Below, in pieces: positions 35,214 through 44,118 of a stretch of DNA of 64,000 bases. How positions within the stretch are numbered: position 1 is the first letter of the stretch; the number at the start of each line of letters is the position of its first letter. A model generated the notes under the pieces. The model was not told where the DNA came from and did not search any database. It worked only from the letters and a program-made list of their open reading frames with translations. This stretch comes from Reyranella sp. (GTDB lineage Bacteria > Pseudomonadota > Alphaproteobacteria > Reyranellales > Reyranellaceae), in the NCBI RefSeq assembly GCF_030651995.1, contig NZ_JAUSBN010000013.1:1-64000 (forward strand), given 5' to 3'. The position numbers were made by a program, and so were the translations under genes.

Positions 35214-35795
35214 ATGATCCGTCTTGCACTCGCACTTTGCGCCATGGTCCTGCCCGTCGGGGCAGCCGCCCAGCCACACGGCCATTCCCCGTACGCGGGC
35301 AAGGAATCCCGCGAGATCAAGAGCCTGTCCGAGGCCGATCTCGACGACCTGCGGGCTGGCCGCGGATGGGGCCTTGCCCTTGCCGCCGAACTGAATGGCG
35401 TGCCAGGGCCGGCGCATCTCCTGGAGTTGAAGGAGCAGATCGGCCTCGCACCCGCACAGGTGACGGTGCTGGAAGCGTTGTTTGCGCAGATGCAGGCCGA
35501 GGCACAGGCGGCGGGCAGGCGCTTCATTGCGGCCGAAGCTGCGATCGAGGCTGCTTTTCGCGACAGAAACCTGACCCCGGATCGCCTGCGCCAGCTGATC
35601 GCCGCCTCGGCTGAGGCCCGCGCGCAACTGCGCTTTGTCCATTTGGTCCGGCATCTGGAGACGCTGCCCGTGCTGACCCCCGAGCAGATCGACCGTTACA
35701 ACGTCCTGCGCGGCTACGGCGCGGGCGACCCGTGCAAGAACGTGCCTGCGGGACATGACCCGGCGATGTGGCGCCGCCACAACAACTGCAAATAA
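35214..35795 (+). CDS. Exported Spy/CpxP-like helical protein
   Basis: 193 residues. A signal peptide (MIRLALALCAMVLPVGAAAQ) is followed by helices with LAPAQVTVLEALFAQMQAEA and LTPEQIDRYNVLRGYG, the LTxxQ-like pattern of Spy/CpxP/heavy-metal-sensor proteins. The C-terminus carries two Cys and several His (CKNVPAGHDPAMWRRHNNCK), a possible metal site. It is divergent from the Crp-like regulator, which suggests a small stress- or metal-responsive circuit. Confidence 0.75.
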   Translation: MIRLALALCAMVLPVGAAAQPHGHSPYAGKESREIKSLSEADLDDLRAGRGWGLALAAELNGVPGPAHLLELKEQIGLAPAQVTVLEALFAQMQAEAQAAGRRFIAAEAAIEAAFRDRNLTPDRLRQLIAASAEARAQLRFVHLVRHLETLPVLTPEQIDRYNVLRGYGAGDPCKNVPAGHDPAMWRRHNNCK

Positions 35796-35879
35796 CGCCG
35801 GGGTGCGGACCGCGTTCGGTGTAGGTTTGCGCGGATGAGGAAACGCCGGGAAGTGGCGGCGCCTCGAAGGACGCGAGCG

Positions 35880-36383
35880 ATGCTGAAAGTTCCCCCTCGG
35901 CACGAGTTGGCCATCGCCGCCGCCTGTGTCGCCCTCAACCTGGCGGTCGGAAAGATCGCCAGCCTGCTCTCCCTGCCGCTGCCTCTGGACACGATTGGCA
36001 GTGTGACCGGAGCGGCGCTCCTTCCCCCCGCGCTTGCCATCGCGGTCGGCGCCATCACGGCCGCTCTCGGCTGGGCGGTCATCGGTCCGGTGTATCCGGA
36101 TTACATCGGCACCCAGATTTCAGTGGTGATTGCCGCGCTCGCGGTCATGCGGTTCATCGGCTTCGATCGACCGTGGAAAGCCGTCATCCTCGGAGCATCG
36201 GTCGCGGTCGTGGCGGCGATGGTTTCGGCAGTGACGGCCGTCGATGCCGTTGCCGTCGGCTCCGGTCGAAGTCCCTGGAGCGCCGCGACGATCGGTGGAT
36301 TGCCGATCGAGGTCGCCGACAAGCTGGTGGTTGCGCTGGTTGCCTGGGCTCTCGTCCGGAGGCGGTTACGCGGCAGCGCCTAG
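35880..36383 (+). CDS. Membrane protein resembling an ECF-type S component
   Basis: 167 residues with about five membrane segments. N-terminal features include LNLAVGKIASLLSLPLPLDT, then IGSVTGAALLPPALAIAVGA. Small vitamin-uptake S components of ECF transporters have this size and glycine-rich pattern, but no EcfA/EcfT genes are nearby. Start 35880 (MLKVPPRHEL) has GAAGGA upstream; 35835 is the longer alternative. Function uncertain. Confidence 0.6.
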   Translation: MLKVPPRHELAIAAACVALNLAVGKIASLLSLPLPLDTIGSVTGAALLPPALAIAVGAITAALGWAVIGPVYPDYIGTQISVVIAALAVMRFIGFDRPWKAVILGASVAVVAAMVSAVTAVDAVAVGSGRSPWSAATIGGLPIEVADKLVVALVAWALVRRRLRGSA

Positions 36384-36405
36384 CGCGGCATGGCGCGACG
36401 GAATC

Positions 36406-37063
36406 TCAGACCGCCGCCTGGCCGTAGTAGAGGGTGACGGCGTGCTGCGCCTCGGCGAAGAACAGCCAGCGCTCGACGAAGACGCCGGCCGTTCCCAGGA
36501 TCGCGGCGGCGAAGGTCGCGGCAATCGCGGGCCAGCCGGGGGCAAGGAAGGGGACCAGCGACAGGAGGAACGGCAGGCCGAAGCCCAGCCCGATCGCGAT
36601 GCGCCGCAGCTTGGCGGCATGCTTGCGGGCGATGCTGAAGCCCATCTCCTTCAGCAGATAGTTCTCGGAGGTGTGCGGCGCCTCGAACAGACGCACCGTG
36701 CCCAGGCGACCGAGGCCGGTCGCGGTGCCGGCGGTGCTGGTGGCGGGGGCCTCGTCGATGAAGCGCCAGTAGCCGAGCTTCAGCACGGCCGCGAGCGCGA
36801 TCGAGACGGGCACCAGCACGGGCACCAGCCCGCCGAGTTGCGGCGGCGCGCCGAAGGCCTGCAACACCGGCGCGAGCCAGAGGAGGCCGGTCATCAGGGC
36901 GAGCGCCAGGTAGTTCGGCACGACCCAGCGATTGTGCCAGCGCGGCACCGGCTTCAGCGACTGGTAGATCATCGACGTGCAGTAGACCGTGGCGACGGCG
37001 CCGAGGGCCGCCAGCACGCCCGCGGTCTTCGAGACGGTGCCGAGGAAGACCCAGCCGATGCCG
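36406..37063 (-). pseudogene. Truncated duplicate of the soeC/dmsC-like membrane subunit
   Basis: The C-terminal two thirds of the intact gene at 42393-43340 are repeated here, on the same strand, ending with the same ERWLFFAEAQHAVTLYYGQA and stop. The match starts abruptly at 37063, so signal and first membrane helices are lacking. About a dozen base differences are seen across 663 bp. It could express a fragment from internal codons, but this is unlikely to be functional. Confidence 0.85.
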
Positions 37064-37382
37064 CTGCGCTACAACAGTCAGCTAGCCTGTTTTCCAGTGC
37101 AGGCGTAGTGACAAAGCCTGCTTGCCCCACTAATCTTTGCCCGCAGGAGTTGCGTGCCGTACGCGTTGCAGTGAGTGGGGTGGCGGAGCACGGACCCTGG
37201 GACTAGGCGCCTGGATGAAGCGGGAGCGCGTGTGCTGCGAGCGCCGTCGCAACTCATTGGGCGCCCGAGAATATCAACGACCTCACGAACCTGGCTTGTT
37301 GTCTCAAGTGGTCGCTGCGCCGAGTCCCGCCTCCGTTTCCTTCGGACTTGTCACCAGCGTTTTATCCTTGTGAGAAAGCTTC
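37064..37382. other. Leader region of the RTX gene
   Basis: 320 bp of unique sequence between the truncated repeat and the giant gene. No gene or clear promoter hexamers were recognised. Its base composition is lower in GC than its neighbours toward the 3' end (CCAGCGTTTTATCCTTGTGA). Confidence 0.4.
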
Positions 37383-40300
37383 ATGCCTAGCACCGCTCCG
37401 CTGGCCACACGTTTCCGTCATCCGCTGGGAAATGGCGCGATCACACCCGCCGCCGATGGAGATGGCTACTACGTCGCCCAAGGTTTCAACGAGCCTAATC
37501 CAGACGTGGGGGGAAGCTTCCATCTCGGTGTAGATTGGAACGGCGATGGAGGAGGTGACACGGACCTCGGTCGGCCCGTATATGCTGTCGCCAATGGCGC
37601 CGTCATTGCTGTCGTCTCGAACCAAGGCGCCTCCACGACAGGCTTCGGCAACTATGTCGTGATCCGCCACGATCTGCCGGAGCCAACACTTGTCGATGGC
37701 GTAAGCGTCACTCGTGTAAACAGCCTGTACGCCCATCTCGACAACGTGTCCGGCCTGTCGGTGGGATCGGTGGTCTCAATCGGCCAGCAGATCGGTGCGT
37801 TGGGCAAGAGCGGCAACGCCGATGCTGCGCATTTGCATTTCGAGATGACGAGGGGCGACGTTCTGCCCATCAGTGACGATGGCTACAATCCGGCCGGCGC
37901 GCCGGGTGCCTGGATCGATCCGGTGTCTTTCATTGATGGAGGAACGCCTTCTGCAAGCGAGCTATCGGAAGCCGAGATCATCCGAATCGGAACTGCCATG
38001 GCCCGCGCCTCCTATGGCGGCGGTGGGATCCCCTCCGAGTTTCAGGGCACATGGCGAGGCGCCGAGGATCGGCTCAACTATGACGATTCGTATCGTGAGT
38101 ACATAGCGAGCCTCTCCACTTCGACGGAGACCTGGAAGCTTCTTGATCGAGATGCCTTAGGAATGACGCTACTTTCGGGAGGAGAAAATTTCTCGGCTGG
38201 TGGCTTGTATCGATCCAGCGTTGGCTTGATTGGCGACCCTGACGAGGAGAACGTTGGTGAAGCCCTGGTCGCAGAGCGCACGGTCAATGGTGAACGAACG
38301 GTCGTGATTGCGTTTCGCGGATCCGATGGACGCGATGCGCTTACTGAACGCCAGACATTCTCCGAGGGTGGACTGGGTGGATACTACGACGGGATGCAAC
38401 CGCTTATCGATGCGGTCCACGCCTATGTGTTCGCGAGTCAATTTTCTGATGACAAGATCACCAGCGTAATCGTTTCTGGTCACAGTCTTGGCGGAACCTT
38501 GGTTGATCTATTCGCGCGACGAGATGCGGATCTTTTCTCCAACGTGGAACTTAGTCTGGTATCTCTTGCATCAGCAGGACTGCCCGCCGATTTGGCTGAG
38601 ATTGCTGTTAGCTCAGCCGTAGATAGGTACGTCGGAATCGCCCACACGGACGATCGAGTCCATAACCCCAGTTTGCAGGTGTCCGGGCCCGGCCTTACTT
38701 CAACCTACCTATTGGAGCTATTCAATCAGCCTTCGCCCACTACTGTTTCAATAGACCTGCCCAATCTCAGAAACGACGAGGTCATTTATCCGGATTATAG
38801 GGCTTGGTACGATTTGGTTCTGTTCTATAGGCATGGCTTTGGAGCAGAGCATAATAGTGAACTGTACTGGGTCAGCATCAATGGACTAACCAGCGACGCG
38901 TTGTACGACGAGCTGAAACCGGTGATACACCGTATATCGATGGGGTTGGCAGATTATGACCAGGTACGTGATCTCAGTTGGCGGTACTTGGATCTGTTTC
39001 AGAGATACACGGGACTCGGCAATGAAAATTACTTCGACGATGCTGGTGCTCGTGCGCTACGGGGATCGAACGGTTCAGACTACATTCTTGGCCTCGATGG
39101 AAACGACGAGATAGTTGGAAACGCCGGCAACGACCTGCTAAGCGGCGGGCGCGGCAACGACAGCATCAATGGCGGCGGTGGTCGAGATGTCATTGCCGGG
39201 GGGGCCGGAACCGATACGCTTGCAGGCGGCACAGCTGGCGACGTCTTTGCTTTCGTCGATGGCGATCTGGGGTTTTGGCAGGCGGGCGCAACCGACATCA
39301 TCACTGATTTCAACCAAGGAAAGAGCACCGTCTACTCCTTGAGCGAAGGGGACTTGATCGATCTTTCGGGTGTGACGTTCCCTACGGCCGGCGGCATCGG
39401 GAATATCTACACCGTTCGCCTTCGATCAGTTGCCGCCAACTCGGAACTTCCCGCTGGCGCGGTTCTCGAGATCTTGCGGGACTCCGGGATTTGGCAGTCA
39501 GTTGCCAGACTTAACGGAGTGCTGCCGGGGTATGTCGTCAACGTCGCTCTAACAGAGGCGCAATCTCAATCCAGGAGCGGCACGGCGTTCGTTGTTGACC
39601 AGGTTGTTGCCGCGACTACGTGGACAATTAGCCCTGCAACACCCTCCGTCACCGAGGGCAACAGGACTATCGACTTCGAAATTCGCCGAACCGGCAGTTC
39701 ACTGCTGACCGAAACGGTTTACGTCAGCACCACAATGCTGCACGGAAGCTACAATGCCGGTGACTACGTCGGGCTGCTGAACGTCCCCATTACGTTCTCT
39801 GCAAGTGACCCGACCGAGATCGTTACTCTGCGAATTCGGGATGACGCCAGCGTCGAGCCCACTGAGACATTCGGGCTGATTATCCAAAGGTCACCCACCG
39901 ACCCTGCCTCGATCTTCCTTCCCGGAGGGGCCACGACATTCTCGATTGTCGACAATGATGTCGCAGAGCCGCCTGCTGCGGGTGAGATGTTCGTCGGAAC
40001 AGGTGGAGATGACTCCTACTTTGGAACTCCGGGAAACGATGTCGTTCGAGGCAATGGTGGGCGAGATATCCTGCGTGGCAACGGGGGCAACGACGATCTG
40101 GCGGGGGCGACCGGCAACGACCGCCTTTCAGGCGGTGACGGTGACGACACTCTGCAGGGCGGCGTGGGGCAGGACACGCTTCTCGGAGGTTCGGGCAACG
40201 ACCTTATCCACGTGGGTGCGCTGAATGCGCTTGGGAGCGGCCCGACGGTGGTGGACGGCGGAACGGGTGTCGATCTACTGACGATGTTTCGGCCGGACCT

Positions 40301-42269
40301 GACGCAGGGAGTGACGATAGGATACGTGAACTCGCCGACAGGTAACAGCTACGCGTTCAGCCTGTCGGATGGAACTAGCGTCAAGGGCATCGAGCATCTC
40401 GTCTCCTTCCAGACCGGGTCGGGCGACGATTACGTCAGCTTCACCAATGTCGAGATTGCCGGCTATCAGAGTCTTTACGGCGGTGGCGGCACTGACGGCG
40501 CCACTGTGGACTTCTCGGCTTTCAGTAGCGATGTCGTGGCGGACTACGAGTGGTGGGGGCGCTACTATATCGGCACCCAGCCTACGGGAGGTTCGTTTCC
40601 GGACTTCAAGTACAAGGTCTTTCTCTACGACGACGTGGAGAATGCCACGATCTATGGCGGTTCTGGCAACGATGTCATGTCACGCCGAAGCGGCGATAAC
40701 GCGCTGTTCGGCAACGGTGGGAATGACGATCTAAAGGGTGGTGCTGGCAACGACCGCCTTTCAGGCGGTGACGGTGACGACACTCTGCAAGGCGGCGCGG
40801 GGAGCGATGAGTTAGCGGGTGGGTTAGGCAACGATCACATCTACGGCGGCGACGGCGACGACAACCTGAATGGTGGTGGCGGTGCCGATTTCATGGACGG
40901 CGGGGCGGGCAATGACACGTACACCGTTGACACCAGCGATACCGTAAGTGACAGCGGGGGCGGGGGCGACGACCGGGTCACCGCCGCCGACTCGTACGCG
41001 CTGTCGGCCGGCAGCGGCATCGAGATCCTGGGTACCACTGCCGATGCGACGCGCGACGTGGCCCTTGCGGGAGACGAAGGCGCGAACCGAATCACTGGCA
41101 ATGGTGGAAACAATTTGCTCGATGGACTCGCCGGTAGCGACTCGCTGTTGGGCGGCGCTGGCAACGATATTCTGAAGGGTGGCGCCGGCAAGGACACGCT
41201 GGACGGAGGCTCTGGATCTGACACGGCGGACTATGGCGACAAGACGGTGTTGGTGTCGGTGACATTGGCCGGTTCAGCGAACGCCAAGGTCAAGGTCGGT
41301 GGCGTGGTCGAGGACACCGTTAGCAACATCGAGAACGTGACGGGCGGCTCGGGCAACGACACCCTAACGGGCGACGGGCTGACCAACCGACTGGTCGGCG
41401 GTGCCGGCAACGATCTCCTCAGGGGCGGCCTGGGCACCGACGTGCTGGACGGCGGCACGGGCCTGGATACGGCAGACTATAGCGACAAGACGGCATCGGT
41501 GTCGGTGACGCTGGCCGGTTCAGCGAACGCCAAGGTCAAGGTCGGTGGCGTGGTCGAGGACACCGTTAGCAACATCGAGAACGTGACGGGCGGCTCGGGC
41601 AACGACACCCTAACGGGCGACGGGCTGACCAATCGACTGGTCGGCGGTGCCGGCAACGATCTCCTCAGGGGCGGCCTGGGCACCGATGTGCTGGACGGCG
41701 GCACGGGCCTGGATACGGCAGACTACAGCGACAAGACGGCGTTTGTGTCGGTGACGCTGGCCGGTTCAGCGAACGCCAAGGTCAAGGTCGATGGCGTGGT
41801 CGAGGACACCGTCCGCAACATCGAGAACGTGACGGGCGGCTCGGGCAACGACACCCTTACGGGCGACGGGCTGACCAACCGGCTGGCCGGTGGTGCCGGC
41901 AACGACATCCTGAACGGCAAGGATGGCAACGACGTGCTCACCGGCGGGGCAGGCAACGATCATTTCGTGTTCGACACCGGACTCAATGCGTTGAACAACG
42001 TCGAGTCGATCACCGACTTCGATGTGGCGAACGACACGATCCGGCTCGAGAATGCGATCTTCACGGCGCTGACTTCGCCGGGCGTGCTCGCCGCTGGCGC
42101 CTTCCATGTCGGTGCCGGCGCCGCGGCCGCCGACGATCGGATCATCTACAATAGTGCGACCGGCGACCTGTTCTACGACAGTAACGGCAGTGCCTCAGGC
42201 GGCGCGGTGCAAATTGCTGATATGGCCGCGGGCTTGTCCCTTGCGCACACTCATTTCCTGATCGTCTGA
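37383..42269 (+). CDS. Giant RTX protein: M23 peptidase, class-3 lipase, Calx-beta and calcium-binding repeats
   Basis: 1628 residues with no Sec signal. About 10-185: M23 (LytM) metallopeptidase domain with H47/D51 (HLGVD), H118 (LYAHL) and H150-x-H152 (AHLHFEM), all metal and catalytic positions present. About 195-540: lipase_3-like alpha/beta hydrolase, VVIAFRGSDGRDAL, nucleophile Ser368 in VSGHSLGG, possible Asp/His in HTDDRVHN. About 560-620 and 870 onward: GGxGxDxLxG calcium nonapeptides. About 750-860: Calx-beta domain (ISPATPSVTEGNRTIDFEI). Three near-identical 82-residue blocks lie at about 1274-1519. The C-terminus (TDFDVANDTIRLENAIF...LAHTHFLIV) looks like a type I secretion signal. 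No HlyB/HlyD/TolC genes are in the window. Secreted, calcium-folded cell-wall and lipid hydrolase is inferred. Confidence 0.88.
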   Translation: MPSTAPLATRFRHPLGNGAITPAADGDGYYVAQGFNEPNPDVGGSFHLGVDWNGDGGGDTDLGRPVYAVANGAVIAVVSNQGASTTGFGNYVVIRHDLPEPTLVDGVSVTRVNSLYAHLDNVSGLSVGSVVSIGQQIGALGKSGNADAAHLHFEMTRGDVLPISDDGYNPAGAPGAWIDPVSFIDGGTPSASELSEAEIIRIGTAMARASYGGGGIPSEFQGTWRGAEDRLNYDDSYREYIASLSTSTETWKLLDRDALGMTLLSGGENFSAGGLYRSSVGLIGDPDEENVGEALVAERTVNGERTVVIAFRGSDGRDALTERQTFSEGGLGGYYDGMQPLIDAVHAYVFASQFSDDKITSVIVSGHSLGGTLVDLFARRDADLFSNVELSLVSLASAGLPADLAEIAVSSAVDRYVGIAHTDDRVHNPSLQVSGPGLTSTYLLELFNQPSPTTVSIDLPNLRNDEVIYPDYRAWYDLVLFYRHGFGAEHNSELYWVSINGLTSDALYDELKPVIHRISMGLADYDQVRDLSWRYLDLFQRYTGLGNENYFDDAGARALRGSNGSDYILGLDGNDEIVGNAGNDLLSGGRGNDSINGGGGRDVIAGGAGTDTLAGGTAGDVFAFVDGDLGFWQAGATDIITDFNQGKSTVYSLSEGDLIDLSGVTFPTAGGIGNIYTVRLRSVAANSELPAGAVLEILRDSGIWQSVARLNGVLPGYVVNVALTEAQSQSRSGTAFVVDQVVAATTWTISPATPSVTEGNRTIDFEIRRTGSSLLTETVYVSTTMLHGSYNAGDYVGLLNVPITFSASDPTEIVTLRIRDDASVEPTETFGLIIQRSPTDPASIFLPGGATTFSIVDNDVAEPPAAGEMFVGTGGDDSYFGTPGNDVVRGNGGRDILRGNGGNDDLAGATGNDRLSGGDGDDTLQGGVGQDTLLGGSGNDLIHVGALNALGSGPTVVDGGTGVDLLTMFRPDLTQGVTIGYVNSPTGNSYAFSLSDGTSVKGIEHLVSFQTGSGDDYVSFTNVEIAGYQSLYGGGGTDGATVDFSAFSSDVVADYEWWGRYYIGTQPTGGSFPDFKYKVFLYDDVENATIYGGSGNDVMSRRSGDNALFGNGGNDDLKGGAGNDRLSGGDGDDTLQGGAGSDELAGGLGNDHIYGGDGDDNLNGGGGADFMDGGAGNDTYTVDTSDTVSDSGGGGDDRVTAADSYALSAGSGIEILGTTADATRDVALAGDEGANRITGNGGNNLLDGLAGSDSLLGGAGNDILKGGAGKDTLDGGSGSDTADYGDKTVLVSVTLAGSANAKVKVGGVVEDTVSNIENVTGGSGNDTLTGDGLTNRLVGGAGNDLLRGGLGTDVLDGGTGLDTADYSDKTASVSVTLAGSANAKVKVGGVVEDTVSNIENVTGGSGNDTLTGDGLTNRLVGGAGNDLLRGGLGTDVLDGGTGLDTADYSDKTAFVSVTLAGSANAKVKVDGVVEDTVRNIENVTGGSGNDTLTGDGLTNRLAGGAGNDILNGKDGNDVLTGGAGNDHFVFDTGLNALNNVESITDFDVANDTIRLENAIFTALTSPGVLAAGAFHVGAGAAAADDRIIYNSATGDLFYDSNGSASGGAVQIADMAAGLSLAHTHFLIV
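41202..41939 (+). repeat. Three tandem 246-bp in-frame repeats
   Basis: Units start at 41202, 41448 and 41694 and each codes for 82 residues (DGGTGLDTADYSDKTASVSV, then TLAGSANAKVKVGGVVEDTV and SNIENVTGGSGNDTLTGDGL). Units 1 and 2 differ at few bases, and unit 3 differs slightly more (VDGVVEDTVRN). The near identity shows recent duplication or conversion within the RTX gene. Confidence 0.85.
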
Positions 42270-42387
42270 CATCGGCCATCGAGCCGCCCGTTTCCACCCG
42301 TTTCCAATGGGCTCACCCGGAGATCGCCCTCATGACCGACGATCACCCTCACGACGCAATGGGACGAGACTCCGGCATTCGCTGCCA

Positions 42388-43050
42388 GAATCTCAGACCG
42401 CCGCCTGGCCGTAGTAGAGGGTGACGGCGTGCTGCGCCTCGGCGAAGAACAGCCAGCGCTCGACGAAGACGCCGGCCGTTCCCACGATCGCGGCGGCGAA
42501 GGTCGCGGCGATGGCGGGCCAGCCGGGGGCAAGGAAGGGGACCAGCGACAGCAGGAACGGCAGGCCGAAGCCCAGCCCGATCGCGATGCGCCGCAGCTTG
42601 GCGGCATGCTTGCGGGCGATGCTGAAGCCCATCTCCTTCAGCAGATAGTTCTCCGAGGTGTGCGGCGCCTCGAACAGACGCACCGTGCCCAGGCGACCGA
42701 GGCCGGTCGCGGTGCCGGCGGTGCTGGTGGCGGGGGCCTCGTCGATGAAGCGCCAGTAGCCCAGCTTCAGCACGGCCGCGAGCGCGATCGAGACGGGCAC
42801 AAGCACGGGCACCAGCCCGCCGAGTTGCGGCGGCGCGCCGAAGGCCTGCAACACCGGCGCGAGCCAGAGGAGGCCGGTCATCAGGGCGAGCGCCAGGTAG
42901 TTGGGCACGACCCAGCCATTGTGCCAGCGCGGCACGGGCTTCAGCGACTGGTAGATCATCGACGTGCAGTAGACCGTGGCGACGGCGCCGAGGGCCGCCA
43001 GCACGCCCGCAGTCTTCGAGACGGTGCCGAGGAAGACCCAGCCGATGCCG
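42388..43050 (-). repeat. 663-bp direct repeat, right copy (within the intact soeC-like gene)
   Basis: Bases 42388-43050 match 36401-37063 at a constant offset of 5987, with both copies in the same orientation and about a dozen mismatches. The two copies enclose 5.3 kb holding the RTX gene. The left boundary is 5 bp beyond the stop codon and the right boundary lies inside the coding frame. Confidence 0.9.
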
Positions 43051-43340
43051 AAGAGCCCGGCCGGCAGATAGGTCGCGACGGCGGCGACGCCCTCGCGCGA
43101 CAGCCACGACGACCGCCATTGCGAGAAGGCCCGCCAGGCGCGCTGCTTCTGGCCGAGATGGAAGGTCGAGGACAGCAGGCCGGCGGTGATGGCGGCCAGC
43201 GCGAGCGCCAGCGCCACCAGGCCGAACCGCGGATCCGCCGGCAGCAGGCCGAACGGCGCCAGGACGCCGAGCAGGGTCAGGAGCCCGTAGCCGGCGCCTG
43301 AGGCGGTGGTGAAGAAAATCACCGACAGCGAGGGATGCAC
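42393..43340 (-). CDS. soeC: Membrane anchor subunit of a molybdoenzyme (SoeC/DmsC family)
   Basis: 315 residues, about eight membrane segments, from a GTG start (MHPSLSVIFFTTASGAGYGL). DmsC-type sequences include FHLGQKQRAWRAFSQWRSSW, SMIYQSLKPVPRWHN and the C-terminal ERWLFFAEAQH. It holds the catalytic dimer at the membrane and exchanges electrons with quinone. It lies 31 bp downstream of the Fe-S subunit. Its 3' two thirds were copied to 36401-37063. Confidence 0.8.
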   Translation of the reverse strand: MHPSLSVIFFTTASGAGYGLLTLLGVLAPFGLLPADPRFGLVALALALAAITAGLLSSTFHLGQKQRAWRAFSQWRSSWLSREGVAAVATYLPAGLFGIGWVFLGTVSKTAGVLAALGAVATVYCTSMIYQSLKPVPRWHNGWVVPNYLALALMTGLLWLAPVLQAFGAPPQLGGLVPVLVPVSIALAAVLKLGYWRFIDEAPATSTAGTATGLGRLGTVRLFEAPHTSENYLLKEMGFSIARKHAAKLRRIAIGLGFGLPFLLSLVPFLAPGWPAIAATFAAAIVGTAGVFVERWLFFAEAQHAVTLYYGQAAV

Positions 43341-43371
43341 GTCGTCTCCGAAGGATCAGTTTGTTCGTTGT

Positions 43372-44118
43372 TCATGCCGACAGCAGCCGGTCCAGCCATC
43401 CCAGCAGGCCGCCGGCGGCCGCCGGTTGCGCGGGCTCGAGCCGGGCCGGCGCACCGGTGCAGCCCTGCGTCTGCTGCCGCGGGCGTGGCGGCAGATACTT
43501 GTTGGTGGGCGCATAGCCCAGCTCTTCCATCAGGTTGAAGCCTTCGCGCTCGGCCACCAGCTTGGAGACGGCGGAGTTGGGATCGCCGAGATCGCCGAAG
43601 TGGCGCGCCGAGGCCGGGCAGGTGGCGACGCAGGCCGGCACGCGATCCTCCGGATCGAAGGTCTCGTTGTAGATGCGATCGATGCAGAGCGTGCACTTCT
43701 TCATGACGCCGGCATCTTCGTCGAATTCCCGGGCGCCGTAGGGACAGGCCCAGGAGCAGAGCTTGCAGCCGATGCAGAGGTCCTCGTTGATGAGGACGAT
43801 GCCGTCCGCGGCGCGCTTGAAGGACGCGCCGGTCGGACACACGGTCACGCAGGCGGGTTCGGCGCAATGCAGGCACGAGCGCGGAAAATGGACGGTGCGA
43901 CCGGCAGCGCCCTCGCCGACCTCGTAGGTGTGCACGCGGTTGAACCAGACGCCGTCGGGCTTGGCCCCGTATGGCGCGAGATCGGTCAGCGGCGCGGCAA
44001 CACCGCCGCTGTTCCACTCCTTGCAGTTCACCGCGCAGGCATGACAGCCGACGCAGATGTCGAGATCGATGACGAGGCCCAGGCGCTTCTGCGCGGGCGC
44101 GGCAGGCAGGCTGGTCAC
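43372..44118 (-). CDS. soeB: Four-cluster Fe-S subunit of a molybdoenzyme (SoeB/DmsB family)
   Basis: 248 residues with four ferredoxin-type cysteine groups: CVGCHACAVNC, CLHCAEPACVTVCP, CIGCKLCSWACP and CTLCIDR...CVATCP. It passes electrons between the catalytic and membrane subunits. The GTG start overlaps the stop of the catalytic gene (GTGA). It has no Tat or Sec signal, fitting a cytoplasmic complex. Confidence 0.85.
   Translation of the reverse strand: MTSLPAAPAQKRLGLVIDLDICVGCHACAVNCKEWNSGGVAAPLTDLAPYGAKPDGVWFNRVHTYEVGEGAAGRTVHFPRSCLHCAEPACVTVCPTGASFKRAADGIVLINEDLCIGCKLCSWACPYGAREFDEDAGVMKKCTLCIDRIYNETFDPEDRVPACVATCPASARHFGDLGDPNSAVSKLVAEREGFNLMEELGYAPTNKYLPPRPRQQTQGCTGAPARLEPAQPAAAGGLLGWLDRLLSA

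Noticed and set aside
40060-42000. Regularly spaced short repeats resembling a CRISPR array
   Set aside because: They are in-frame codons for calcium-binding nonapeptides in the RTX protein, with no unique spacers of constant size.
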